Assembly: GCF_014635325.1 (NCBI RefSeq)
Contig: NZ_BMCT01000001.1
Location: 1,083,743 to 1,147,742 of the forward strand
Source: Azorhizobium oxalatiphilum
GTDB taxonomy: Bacteria; Pseudomonadota; Alphaproteobacteria; Rhizobiales; Xanthobacteraceae
DNA length: 64,000 nucleotides
Direction of reading: 5' to 3'
This document shows positions 17,734 through 25,130 of the stretch, in pieces. The notes beneath the pieces are model-generated. The model was not told where the DNA came from. It made no database searches and saw only the letters and a program-made list of their open reading frames with translations. A program made the translations under genes and the position numbers. The stretch's first letter is position 1, and each line of letters starts with the position of its first letter.

Positions 17734-18615
17734 ATGGCGGATGCGCGCCCTTCGGACGCCCCCACCCGCCGCCGCGTCGGCGACGGCCTTCTCACCCGGA
17801 TCGTGCTCATCGGCAGCGTGCTGCTGGTGACGCTGTTCGTGCTCATCGCCCCGCTCACCTCCATTTTCACCGAGGCGTTCGCGCGCGGCGCGGCGGCCTA
17901 TTTCGACAGCCTCACCAAGCCGGACACGCTGCACGCCATGCAGCTCACCCTCATCACCGCGCTGGTGTGCGTGCCGGTGAACGTGTGCTTCGGCATCGCG
18001 GCGGCGTGGACTGTCGCGAAGTTCTCGTTCCCCGGTCGCGGGGTGCTGATGGCGCTGATCGAGCTGCCCTTCTCCATCTCGCCCATCGTGGCGGGCGTGG
18101 CCTATCTGTTCGTCTATGGCGCGCAGGGGCTGCTGGGGCCGTATCTGGAGATGTGGGACATCAAGATCATGTTCGCCACACCGGCGATCATCCTCGCCAG
18201 CCTGTTCGTGACTGCCCCGTTCGTGGCGCGCGAGATCGTGCCGCTGATGATGGCGCAGGGCCGCGAGGAGGAAGAGGCGGCGGTGACGCTGGGCGCCTCG
18301 GGCTGGCGCATCCTGCGCACGGTGACGCTGCCCAACGTGCGCTTCGCGCTGCTCTACGGGGCGGCGCTGTGCAACGCCCGTGTCATGGGCGAGTTCGGCG
18401 CGGTGTCGGTGGTGTCGGGCAACATCCGGGGCCAGACCTCCACCATGCCGCTGCAGATCGAGCTGCTGTATCAGGACAGTCAGGTGGCAGCGGCCTTCGG
18501 CGCGGCGACCGTGCTGGCCGGCGTGGCGCTGGTGACGCTGGTGGCCAAGCTGATCATCGAGCGGCTGGACGCCGAGCGCGCGCGGCTCAACGTGGCGCGC
18601 GGCGCGGGGCACTGA
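17734..18615 (+). CDS. cysW: Sulfate/thiosulfate ABC transporter permease CysW
   Basis: Second permease of the sulfate importer, 293 residues. Typical stretches are LIELPFSISPIVAGVAYLF, the EAA loop EEEAAVTLGASGWRIL and MGEFGAVSVVSGNIRG. A polar N-terminal tail of about 20 residues precedes the first helix. It starts 3 bp after cysT. Downstream, where cysA is expected, there is only a pair of inverted intergenic repeats. Sulfate supply and the downstream nifV-cysE unit both serve nitrogenase cofactor and cysteine synthesis, which may explain their proximity (inference). Confidence 0.92.
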   Translation: MADARPSDAPTRRRVGDGLLTRIVLIGSVLLVTLFVLIAPLTSIFTEAFARGAAAYFDSLTKPDTLHAMQLTLITALVCVPVNVCFGIAAAWTVAKFSFPGRGVLMALIELPFSISPIVAGVAYLFVYGAQGLLGPYLEMWDIKIMFATPAIILASLFVTAPFVAREIVPLMMAQGREEEEAAVTLGASGWRILRTVTLPNVRFALLYGAALCNARVMGEFGAVSVVSGNIRGQTSTMPLQIELLYQDSQVAAAFGAATVLAGVALVTLVAKLIIERLDAERARLNVARGAGH

Positions 18616-18681
18616 GGAGTTTTTCTCCGGGGCCACATGGCGCTGCTCTCAAGGCTGAGGGCCCTTGCCGCTCCCTTGAAA

Positions 18682-18827
18682 CCGTCATCCCCGGGCTTGT
18701 CCCGGGGATCCACGCCGTGCCGACCTTACACCGTCGGAATGGGGCGAACGCTGCCGTTTCGACCATTGGCCATCCCTTCCATCCAATGGAAGGGCGTGGA
18801 TCCCCGGGACAAGCCCGGGGATGACGG
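18682..18827. repeat. Inverted pair of REP-like intergenic palindromes
   Basis: A palindromic unit at 18682-18725 (core CCCCGGGCTTGTCCCGGGG) is repeated in inverted orientation at 18794-18827, with about 70 bp between. A closely related inverted pair occurs at 60571-60682. Both lie in intergenic sequence downstream of genes, so this is a dispersed family. Confidence 0.85.
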
Positions 18828-18979
18828 ACGGTGAGGGGGCTAGGGAGGCTAGAGGGGGCGGGTCGCGTGCGACAGCCCCTGTCGCGAACGCGCCGAAAGC
18901 CGGACAGGGCACGTCGAACATGCGCCGCCGGGCGGTACAGGCGCGCATAAAGGCAAGCTGCATCAAGTCGTTGGCCCGG

Positions 18980-18995
18980 TGGCACGGCGGTTGCT
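18980..18995 (+). promoter_or_regulatory. nifV: Sigma-54 (RpoN) -24/-12 promoter of nifV-cysE
   Basis: TGGCACG, then G plus three bases, then TTGCT: every fixed position of the consensus TGGCACGRNNNTTGCW is matched, including the spacing. The -12 element ends 36 bp upstream of the nifV start on the same strand. Sigma-54 promoters of nif genes are normally activated by NifA. Confidence 0.88.
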
Positions 18996-19031
18996 TGGAA
19001 AGCCTCGTCCTGTCATCAGCGAAAGCGGCGG

Positions 19032-20261
19032 ATGAGACCCATGCTTGCCAAGACGCCCGCTATCCCTCTCCCGTCTTCCGGTCCCACGCCCGCCGCGCAG
19101 CGCACGGCCTTTCTTAATGACACCACGCTCAGGGATGGCGAGCAGGCGCCCGGCGTCGCTTTCACCCGCCGGGAAAAGATCGAGATCGCCGAGGCGCTGT
19201 GCGCCGCCGGCGTGCCGGAGATCGAGGCCGGGACGCCCGCCATGGGCGATGACGAGATCGAGACCATCCGCTCCATCGTGTCGCTGAACCTGCCCATGCG
19301 CGTGATGGCCTGGTGCCGCATGAACGAGGCGGACCTGATGGCGGCGGTGGCGGCGGGCGTGCGCATCGTCAATGTCTCCATTCCCACCTCCGACAAACAG
19401 CTCGCCGGCAAGCTGGGCAAGGATCGTGCGTGGGCGCTGGGCAAGGTCGGCGAGATGGTCGCCTTCGCCCGCAAGCTCGGCTTCGAGGTGGCGGTGGGCG
19501 GCGAGGATGCCTCCAGAGCTGATCCCGATTTCCTCTGCCGCATCGCCGAGGTGGCGAAGGCGGCGGGCGCCTTCCGCTTTCGGCTGGCCGACACGCTGGG
19601 CGTGCTGGAACCGTTCGGCACCTGCGCGCTGGTGCGCCGGGTGGCGGCGGCCACCGATCTGGAACTGGAATTCCACGCCCATGACGATCTCGGCCTTGCC
19701 ACCGCCAACACGCTGGCGGCGGTGATGGGCGGGGCGCGCCACTGCTCGGTGACGGTGGCCGGCATCGGCGAGCGCGCCGGCAATGCGGCGCTGGAGGAAG
19801 TGGCGGTGGCCCTGCGCCAGACAGCGCGAGCGGAAACCGGCATCCAGCCCGCCGCCCTCGGGCCGCTGGCCGAGCTGGTGTCGCACGCCGCCGGTCGCCC
19901 GGTGCCGCGCGGCAAGGCCATCGTGGGCGCCGACATCTTCACCCATGAGAGCGGCATTCATGTCTCCGGCCTGCTGAAGGACCGGGCCACCTATGAGGCG
20001 CTGAACCCGGAAGTGCTGGGGCGCGGCCACAAGGTGGTGCTGGGCAAGCATTCCGGCCTTCAGGCGGTGGAGAAGGCGCTCGCCGACATGGGCCTGACGG
20101 TGGATGCGGACCGGGGCCGGGTGATCCTGGCGCAGGTGCGTGCCTTCGCCCAGCGCACCAAGGCCAATGTCTCGCCCGAGATGCTGATGCGCTTCTATCA
20201 GGACAGTTTCTCCGGCGCGGCCCTGCGGCTGCGGCGCGCGGCCATGGAGGGCGCGCGATGA
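19032..20261 (+). CDS. nifV: Homocitrate synthase NifV
   Basis: Condenses acetyl-CoA and 2-oxoglutarate to R-homocitrate, the organic ligand of the nitrogenase FeMo cofactor. The 409-residue protein has the DRE-TIM start [16 protein letters not shown], the metal-binding [10 protein letters not shown] near residue 217, [12 protein letters not shown], and [11 protein letters not shown] in the C-terminal part. Length and motifs match NifV better than 2-isopropylmalate synthase, and the sigma-54 promoter supports this. A second ATG at 19041 is an alternative start. It overlaps cysE by 4 bp. Confidence 0.93.
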   Translation: MRPMLAKTPAIPLPSSGPTPAAQRTAFLNDTTLRDGEQAPGVAFTRREKIEIAEALCAAGVPEIEAGTPAMGDDEIETIRSIVSLNLPMRVMAWCRMNEADLMAAVAAGVRIVNVSIPTSDKQLAGKLGKDRAWALGKVGEMVAFARKLGFEVAVGGEDASRADPDFLCRIAEVAKAAGAFRFRLADTLGVLEPFGTCALVRRVAAATDLELEFHAHDDLGLATANTLAAVMGGARHCSVTVAGIGERAGNAALEEVAVALRQTARAETGIQPAALGPLAELVSHAAGRPVPRGKAIVGADIFTHESGIHVSGLLKDRATYEALNPEVLGRGHKVVLGKHSGLQAVEKALADMGLTVDADRGRVILAQVRAFAQRTKANVSPEMLMRFYQDSFSGAALRLRRAAMEGAR

Positions 20262-21106
20262 TCATGGGCTCACGCCGCGAGGCGGCCGCCGTGCTGCCGG
20301 CCGTGGTCGAGGCGCCGGCCGCGCCCGGTTTGTGGCGGCAGATCCGGGCGGATGTGCGCTGCGTGACATCGCGCGATCCTGCGGCGCGTTCCACGGCTGA
20401 GATCGTGCTCACCTATCCCGGCGTGCATGCGGTGATCTGGCATCGCATCGCCCATCGCCTCTGGCGGGGGCGGGCGGGCACCGGCGGGCGCTTCGGGGCA
20501 CGCTTTCTGGCGCGCGTCATCTCGTGGTTCGCGCGCCTCGTGACCAATGTGGACATCCACCCCGGCGCGCGCATTGGCCAGCGCTTCTTCATCGACCATG
20601 GGGCCGGCGTGGTCATCGGCGAGACGGCGGAAGTGGGGGACGACGTGACGCTCTATCACGGCGTCACCTTGGGCGGCACCTCATGGACGCCGGGCAAGCG
20701 GCATCCGACGCTTCTGGATGGCGTGCTGGTGGGGGCGGGGGCGAAGATCCTGGGTCCGATCACGGTCGGGCCGGGGGCGCGGGTGGGCGCGAACTCGGTG
20801 GTGATCGAGGACGTGGCGCCGGGCATGACGGTGGTGGGCATTCCCGGCCGGGTGGTGAAGCCTTTGAACGAGCGCCGCCGCCTCGGCGACGGGCGCATCG
20901 ATCTCGAGCATCATCTGATGCCGGATCCGGTGGGGGAGGCCATCTCGGCGCTGCTGGACCGCATCGAATTCCTCGAGGCGCGCCTCGCGCATCATCAGGA
21001 GGCGGGCCATGTGCCGGGCGTGCCGGGGCCGGGCGGCCCCTGCGTGGACGTGCGGCTGGGACCATCGCCCGCCCGCCGCGAGCACCCGGCGCTCGGGCTG
21101 TCCTGA
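20258..21106 (+). CDS. cysE: Serine O-acetyltransferase CysE
   Basis: Makes O-acetyl-L-serine from acetyl-CoA and serine for cysteine synthesis. The 282-residue protein has an N-terminal helical region and a left-handed beta-helix: [26 protein letters not shown] and LYHGVTLGG carry the active-site His/Asp. It overlaps the nifV stop in ATGA, so it is under the same sigma-54 promoter. A nif-linked cysE next to nifV is known from Azotobacter, where it raises cysteine supply for Fe-S cofactors. A housekeeping cysE probably exists elsewhere (inference). Confidence 0.94.
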   Translation: MIMGSRREAAAVLPAVVEAPAAPGLWRQIRADVRCVTSRDPAARSTAEIVLTYPGVHAVIWHRIAHRLWRGRAGTGGRFGARFLARVISWFARLVTNVDIHPGARIGQRFFIDHGAGVVIGETAEVGDDVTLYHGVTLGGTSWTPGKRHPTLLDGVLVGAGAKILGPITVGPGARVGANSVVIEDVAPGMTVVGIPGRVVKPLNERRRLGDGRIDLEHHLMPDPVGEAISALLDRIEFLEARLAHHQEAGHVPGVPGPGGPCVDVRLGPSPARREHPALGLS

Positions 21107-21175
21107 CAGTCCGTTTGGGAAATCGGCGGCAGAGGGCCGTCGAGGGATTTGCGGTGATCCGGCTGGAGAAAATGC

Positions 21176-21200
21176 AGCCCCGATGCCGCGCATCGGGGCT
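21176..21200 (+). terminator. cysE: Hairpin downstream of cysE
   Basis: Perfect 10-bp arms (21176-21185, 21191-21200) with a CCGCG loop, 70 bp after the cysE stop. There is no T tract, so this may be a processing or Rho-linked structure rather than an intrinsic terminator. Confidence 0.45.
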
Positions 21201-21349
21201 GGGCCTTGCGCCGGACCGGCCGGGGTTTCACCGATCGCAGCCCGTGAAGCCGGTCCGACCGCTTCGAGAGAGGCGTCCGGTTTGACCCGTGCCGTCCGGC
21301 CTGGCCCGCCGACGTTCTCATGGCCGTAGGGATTCTGGAGCATGTCCGG

Positions 21350-22540
21350 CTAGGACGGATCGACCTTCCGGCCGGAGAAGCGCAGGACCGTGTAGCCGGC
21401 GAGACCGGCGAGCAGCGAGCCGGCGAGGATGCCGTACTTGACGCGCTCCTGCAGGGCCGGATCCTCGAACGCCAGCAGGCCGATGAACAGGCTCATGGTG
21501 AAGCCGATGCCACACAGCAGGGCCACGCCCAGCATCTGGCCCCAGTTTGCATGCGCCGGCAATTCCGCCCAGCCGAGGCGGGTCATCAGCACCACGGCGC
21601 CGAACACCCCGCCCAGCTTGCCCAGCAGCAGGCCGGCGGCCACGCCCAGGGTTAGCGTGTCCTGCAGCACGGCGGGCGTCACATGGGCGAAGGACACGCC
21701 GGCATTGGCGAAACCGAAAATCGGTACGATGAGGAAGGCCACCGGCGCGTGCAGCCAGTGCTCCAGCCGGTGCAGCGGCGAGGACTCGTGCGCGGCGTCG
21801 GGCGTGTCCCTGGCGGTCCGCAGCGGGATGGTGAGCGCCAGCAGCACGCCGGCGATGGTGGCATGGACCCCGGACAGGAAGACCAGCACCCACAGCACCG
21901 CACCGAGCACCAGATAGGCCGGCAGCTTCCGATAGCCGGCAGTGCCCAGCCCGCGCAGGATGGCGAATACGAAGGCTGCGCCGAGCAGCGCGTAGATGTT
22001 GATCTGCGCGGTATAGAACAGGGCGATGACGATGACAGCGCCGAGATCGTCGATGATGGCGAGCGCGGCCAGGAACACCTTCAGCGAGACTGGCACGCGG
22101 CTGCCCAGCAGCGACAGCACGCCCAGTGCGAAGGCGATGTCGGTAGCGGCCGGGATCGCCCAGCCGCGTAGCGCGGCGGGATCGGCGAGGTTGAAGGCGA
22201 CATAGACGAGGCCAGGCACGATCATGCCACCCAGGGCTGCCACCCCGGGCAGGGTACGGCGGGCCCAGGTGGAGAGCTGGCCGTCCAGCACCTCGCGCTT
22301 GATCTCCAGCCCCACCAGCAGGAAGAACAGCGCCATCAGCGCATCATTGATCCAGTGCAGAACACTGAGCGGGCCGACATAAGCGTGAAGCGCATCGAAA
22401 TAGGCCGATGCGAGGGGCGAGTTGGCGACGATGAGCGCGGCCAGCGCCGCCGCCATCAGGATGATGCCGCCAGCGGCTTCGGAATGCAGGAAGGCGCGCA
22501 GGGCCGAGGCCGGGCGACGGATGACGGAGTTCATGGTCAT
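21350..22540 (-). CDS. nhaA: Na+/H+ antiporter NhaA
   Basis: Inner-membrane antiporter exchanging cytoplasmic Na+ or Li+ for protons. The 396-residue protein has about twelve helices. The adjacent aspartates of the ion site are in [16 protein letters not shown] near residue 160, and [17 protein letters not shown] and the interrupted-helix region [18 protein letters not shown] are present. ATG 22540 is chosen because GGAGG lies 7 bp upstream; a second ATG follows at 22534. A compact structured leader 97 nt upstream suggests ion-responsive riboswitch control. The stop codon lies next to a copy of a dispersed repeat. Confidence 0.96.
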   Translation of the reverse strand: MTMNSVIRRPASALRAFLHSEAAGGIILMAAALAALIVANSPLASAYFDALHAYVGPLSVLHWINDALMALFFLLVGLEIKREVLDGQLSTWARRTLPGVAALGGMIVPGLVYVAFNLADPAALRGWAIPAATDIAFALGVLSLLGSRVPVSLKVFLAALAIIDDLGAVIVIALFYTAQINIYALLGAAFVFAILRGLGTAGYRKLPAYLVLGAVLWVLVFLSGVHATIAGVLLALTIPLRTARDTPDAAHESSPLHRLEHWLHAPVAFLIVPIFGFANAGVSFAHVTPAVLQDTLTLGVAAGLLLGKLGGVFGAVVLMTRLGWAELPAHANWGQMLGVALLCGIGFTMSLFIGLLAFEDPALQERVKYGILAGSLLAGLAGYTVLRFSGRKVDPS

Positions 22541-22636
22541 CAGATCGCCTCCGGCCCGATGGCGGCAGCGCGAGGCCGAACAAGGCCAAAATGCAGGCAA
22601 TAGACGCGATCACGCGCAAGGACGCGCCAGAAAGGC

Positions 22637-22723
22637 AGCAGCATCGTCACAGGTCTCCGACACTGGCGGCCCGACCAATGCATGAACCTGTTCGCCCTTG
22701 ACGGGACACGAACACCCGCTGCT
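22637..22723 (-). ncRNA. Structured nhaA leader, candidate Li+/Na+ riboswitch (nhaA-I-like)
   Basis: The transcript of the nhaA leader can fold into a closed junction. P1 pairs 22718-22723 (AGCAGC in the RNA) with 22637-22642 (GCUGCU). P2 pairs 22709-22713 with 22690-22694 (GUUCG/CGAAC), extended by CCC/GGG inside. P3 pairs 22686-22690 (CAGGU) with 22650-22654 (ACCUG), enclosing a 6-bp hairpin 22661-22666/22675-22680. Base 22690 is shared by P2 and P3, so their ends may compete. Conserved-looking unpaired stretches (GGGUGU, UUCAUGC) lie in the junction. Known nhaA-I and nhaA-II motif RNAs occur in exactly this position and sense lithium or sodium. I have assigned the class from position and fold, not from an alignment. 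Confidence 0.6.
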
Positions 22724-23031
22724 CCTATCGCACCTTCGGCACGTGGTCGCAAGTCTTGGCGCCGGCCCACTGGCGGCCGCACCTCATCTGCAGAACACAA
22801 CGGATTTCGATTGCCGTGCGATCTTCGCCGGGAGACGTTCGCTCTTCAGCTGTCAGGCTGGACATGGCGGTCCGGGGCATGGCAGCGGAGCCGATCGACG
22901 CTGCGCCCATCACCGCGTTGCACGCTTGCGTGGCCACGCCTGCCTTGCAATGGCTGTCTTGCCACTTCGGTACGTCCGGCCCGGAGGCTGGCCGGGCGGG
23001 ACGTGCCTTTTCGTGTCCGTGCCGATACGGC
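22724..23031. other. Region between the nhaA leader and the repeat at 23.03 kb
   Basis: Base composition here is less GC-biased than in neighbouring genes and the open frames show no recognisable protein. It should hold the nhaA promoter upstream of the structured leader. Nothing else could be identified. Confidence 0.4.
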
Positions 23032-23103
23032 TAGAGCATGTCCGGCTTTGATTGCTGCGCAATCCAAGCGACAAGACATTCTCCATCAAGGAGTTGGAGC
23101 GTT
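23032..23103. repeat. Dispersed ~70-bp intergenic repeat, copy A
   Basis: Begins with TAGAGCATGTCCGGCTTTGA and continues through a CGCAATCCA block and AAGACATTCTC to about 23100. A second copy lies at 31558-31628, and the first 15 bases recur at 21338-21352. Confidence 0.85.
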
Positions 23104-23140
23104 TCAGTGTTTCCATGAAACACTGAAACGCTGAAATACT

Positions 23141-23890
23141 CTAGCTCAGCAGGCTCACCTTGCCGGTGGCGAGATCGTACACCGCGCCCACCACCTGCAC
23201 CTTCTTCTCCGCCACGAGGCCGGAGAGGATGGGCTTGGCGGTCTTCAGCCGGTTGACGTTCAGCGCCACGTTGGCGGCGATGGAGGCGTCCAGCAGGTTG
23301 GCGGGTTTCTGGGCCTTCGCCGTCTCCACCGCCGGCTTGATGGAGCGCACCAGCTCGGGCAGATGGCCCGGCAGCTTCACCTTGTCCTTCAGCACCTTGA
23401 TGGCCGCATCCACGGCGCCGCAATTGCTGTGGCCCAGCACCATGATGAGCGGCGTACCAAGGAATTTCGCGCCATATTCCAGGCTCGCCAGCCCGTCGTC
23501 ATTCACGAAATTGCCGGCGAGGCGCACCACGAACAGTTCGCCCGGCCCCTGATCGAAGGCCAGTTCCGGCGCCACGCGGGAATCCGCGCAGGAGAGGATG
23601 GCCGCGAACGGATATTGCGCGCTCGCCCGCGCGGCGCGGCCGGCGGTGAAATCCTTCTGCTCCGGGGCGCTGGCGGCATAGCGGCCGTTGCCGTCCATCA
23701 GCCGCTTCAGCGCGGCGTCGGGCGAGATGGCGTTCGGCGGCGGCGTCTGCGCCAGCGCGGGCAGAGCGAGGCCGCCCAGAGCGCTGAAGGCCCCGGCGGC
23801 GAGGAAGCCGCGACGGGAAAGGCCGAAGCCGGGCCGGCTGTCAGAAGAATGGCTGCCGGAAATGTGGCTGCAACTGGGGTGATCGCACAT
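23141..23890 (-). CDS. Periplasmic beta-carbonic anhydrase with Tat signal
   Basis: Reversible hydration of CO2 by a zinc enzyme. The 249-residue protein has a Tat signal, SRRGFLA near residue 26, followed by a hydrophobic stretch and ALAQ cleavage near residue 49, so it is exported folded. Zinc ligands are visible in LSCADSRV and GHSNCGAVD. The N-terminal tail before the twin arginines is rich in His, Cys and Ser, which may bind metal. ATG 23890 is chosen; the frame extends upstream but into the divergent promoter. It is divergent from a regulator gene, 173 bp away. Confidence 0.9.
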   Translation of the reverse strand: MCDHPSCSHISGSHSSDSRPGFGLSRRGFLAAGAFSALGGLALPALAQTPPPNAISPDAALKRLMDGNGRYAASAPEQKDFTAGRAARASAQYPFAAILSCADSRVAPELAFDQGPGELFVVRLAGNFVNDDGLASLEYGAKFLGTPLIMVLGHSNCGAVDAAIKVLKDKVKLPGHLPELVRSIKPAVETAKAQKPANLLDASIAANVALNVNRLKTAKPILSGLVAEKKVQVVGAVYDLATGKVSLLS

Positions 23891-23990
23891 GGACGGGCCC
23901 TCGGGACGGGGAAGGACGGAACGGGAAAAAGAAGTGCTGGCGCTGAAGGTCTGCGCCGGGCCTGAGGCCGGCGATTCGACATGCGCCCGG

Positions 23991-24000
23991 ACGTACGTAC
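23991..24000. promoter_or_regulatory. Self-complementary ACGTACGTAC block in the divergent promoter
   Basis: The 8-bp palindrome GTACGTAC lies about midway between the carbonic anhydrase gene and the divergent regulator. It could be the operator of that regulator. This is based only on symmetry and position. Confidence 0.25.
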
Positions 24001-24063
24001 CGGGGGCGTATACTTGGCAGGTGAAGTGCGGCACAAAAGGACAAACTTTGCAGGTATCCGCCC

Positions 24064-24984
24064 GTGCCAGCAAAACCTCGTTCCGTGCCGCCGGCCGACC
24101 GGCCGGCTGATCTGCTTCCCGGTGATTTCACCGCTGCCGTGGCGCGCCTTGAGGCGCATCCGCAGTTCAGGTCCGTTCTTTCGCGCTATTGCCACACGGT
24201 GGCCGCGCAGGCGCCGGAGGGCTGGCCGCTGGTGAAGCTGCTGGATCAACTCGCCCGCTACATGATCTGCTATGTGATGATCCACAATTATCATGCGTGG
24301 CGGCAAGGCTCCGGCCCGCCGCCCACGCTCTCCGCGCTGCAGGGCGCGGTGCAGTCCAGCGCGCGGCAGACGGCGGGCTTCGTGGCGCAACTGAAGGCGA
24401 GCCGGCTCGTGATGGTGGAGCCCGATCCGGCGGACCGGCGGGTGAAGCATCTGCGCCCGACGCCGGACGTGGTGTTCGAGGTGGGCCGCTCGGTGCTGGC
24501 CTTCGTGGCGGCGGCGGAAGAGCTGTCGGGCGGGGCGACCGCGCGCAGCGCCCTGCTGGCGGCGCATGCGGACGCGCTGGGCGACCTGCTGCGCCGTTCC
24601 GCCGCCTTCGTGCTGGCGCACGGCACGCTGATCCATCCCTTTCCGCGCGTGCTGTCCTTCGCCCGGCGCGATTGCGGCTATCTGCTGCTGTGCGCGGTGA
24701 TGGGCGCGCATTACGCCGCCACCGTGCCGGGGGCGGCGCCGGCTTTGCCGCTGAGCTATCGCGCGCTGGCCGGGCGGCTGCGGGTCTCGCCCGCCCATGT
24801 GGGCAATCTGCTGCGCGATGGGGAGCGGGAAGGCTGGTTCGCCACCGACGCGCGTGGCCGCCTTGCCTTTATGGATCCCACGCTCAGCGCGGAATTCGAG
24901 CTGTGGGGCGCGTGGCAGATGGCACATTATCTGGCGCTGGCCGGCGAGACGGCGGAGGCGTTCGCCCCCGCCGGAGTGGCCTGA
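24064..24984 (+). CDS. Winged-helix (MarR-like) transcriptional regulator, uncharacterised
   Basis: A 306-residue, mostly helical protein. Around residues 95-150 a MarR-like reading frame is suggested by SSARQTAGFVAQLKASRLV followed by DPADRRVKHLRPT, the wing motif of MarR proteins. A second helix-turn-helix may lie at residues ~235-275 (SYRALAGRLRVSPAHVGNLL, then DGEREGWF). So it may carry two DNA-binding units. It starts at GTG; no ATG occurs until well inside the conserved part. It is divergent from the Tat-exported carbonic anhydrase. Ligand and targets are unknown. Confidence 0.65.
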   Translation: MPAKPRSVPPADRPADLLPGDFTAAVARLEAHPQFRSVLSRYCHTVAAQAPEGWPLVKLLDQLARYMICYVMIHNYHAWRQGSGPPPTLSALQGAVQSSARQTAGFVAQLKASRLVMVEPDPADRRVKHLRPTPDVVFEVGRSVLAFVAAAEELSGGATARSALLAAHADALGDLLRRSAAFVLAHGTLIHPFPRVLSFARRDCGYLLLCAVMGAHYAATVPGAAPALPLSYRALAGRLRVSPAHVGNLLRDGEREGWFATDARGRLAFMDPTLSAEFELWGAWQMAHYLALAGETAEAFAPAGVA

Positions 24985-25001
24985 GAGCCCGGCCTGAACC
25001 T

Positions 25002-25130
25002 CAGTCGGCGGGTGCCGGCCTTGGGGGCGGGGCAGTCAGCCGGCGGGCGTCGGCCTTGGGGCGAGGTAGTCAGCCGGCGGGCGCCGGCCTTGGGGGCGGG
25101 GTGATCAGCCGGCGGGCGCCGGCTGGGGGG
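25002..25130. repeat. Four tandem 34-35-bp repeats at the 3' end of the MFS gene
   Basis: Units start at 25002, 25037, 25071 and 25106. The last unit contains the final codons (APAG) of the MFS gene, and the stop at 25105-25107 abuts it. The three others are copies lying downstream of that stop. The core is GCCGGCGGGCGCCGGC, itself palindromic. Confidence 0.85.

Larger units (their letters stand above)
18616..19031. other. Intergenic region upstream of nifV
   Basis: Contains the inverted repeat pair and the sigma-54 promoter listed separately, plus a GCGACAG/CTGTCGC inverted repeat near 18867-18883. No gene is supported, and by eye I found no TGT-N10-ACA NifA activator site here. Confidence 0.5.

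Noticed and set aside
15820-18636. 938-codon minus-strand frame opposite the phosphoesterase and cysT-cysW
   Set aside because: Shadow of clearly coding plus-strand genes.
18700-18979. NifA activator site TGT-N10-ACA upstream of the sigma-54 promoter
   Set aside because: Looked for it by eye around every TGT and ACA in the region; none had the right spacing.
22682-23134. 150-codon plus-strand frame upstream of the carbonic anhydrase stop
   Set aside because: It runs over the nhaA leader structure and a dispersed repeat, is Arg/Cys/Trp-rich and has no homologue I recognise.
25002-25130. Possible CRISPR array
   Set aside because: Repeats are contiguous without unique spacers and belong to a gene end; no cas genes nearby. 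The same holds for the 30-bp-period repeats at 15331-15412.
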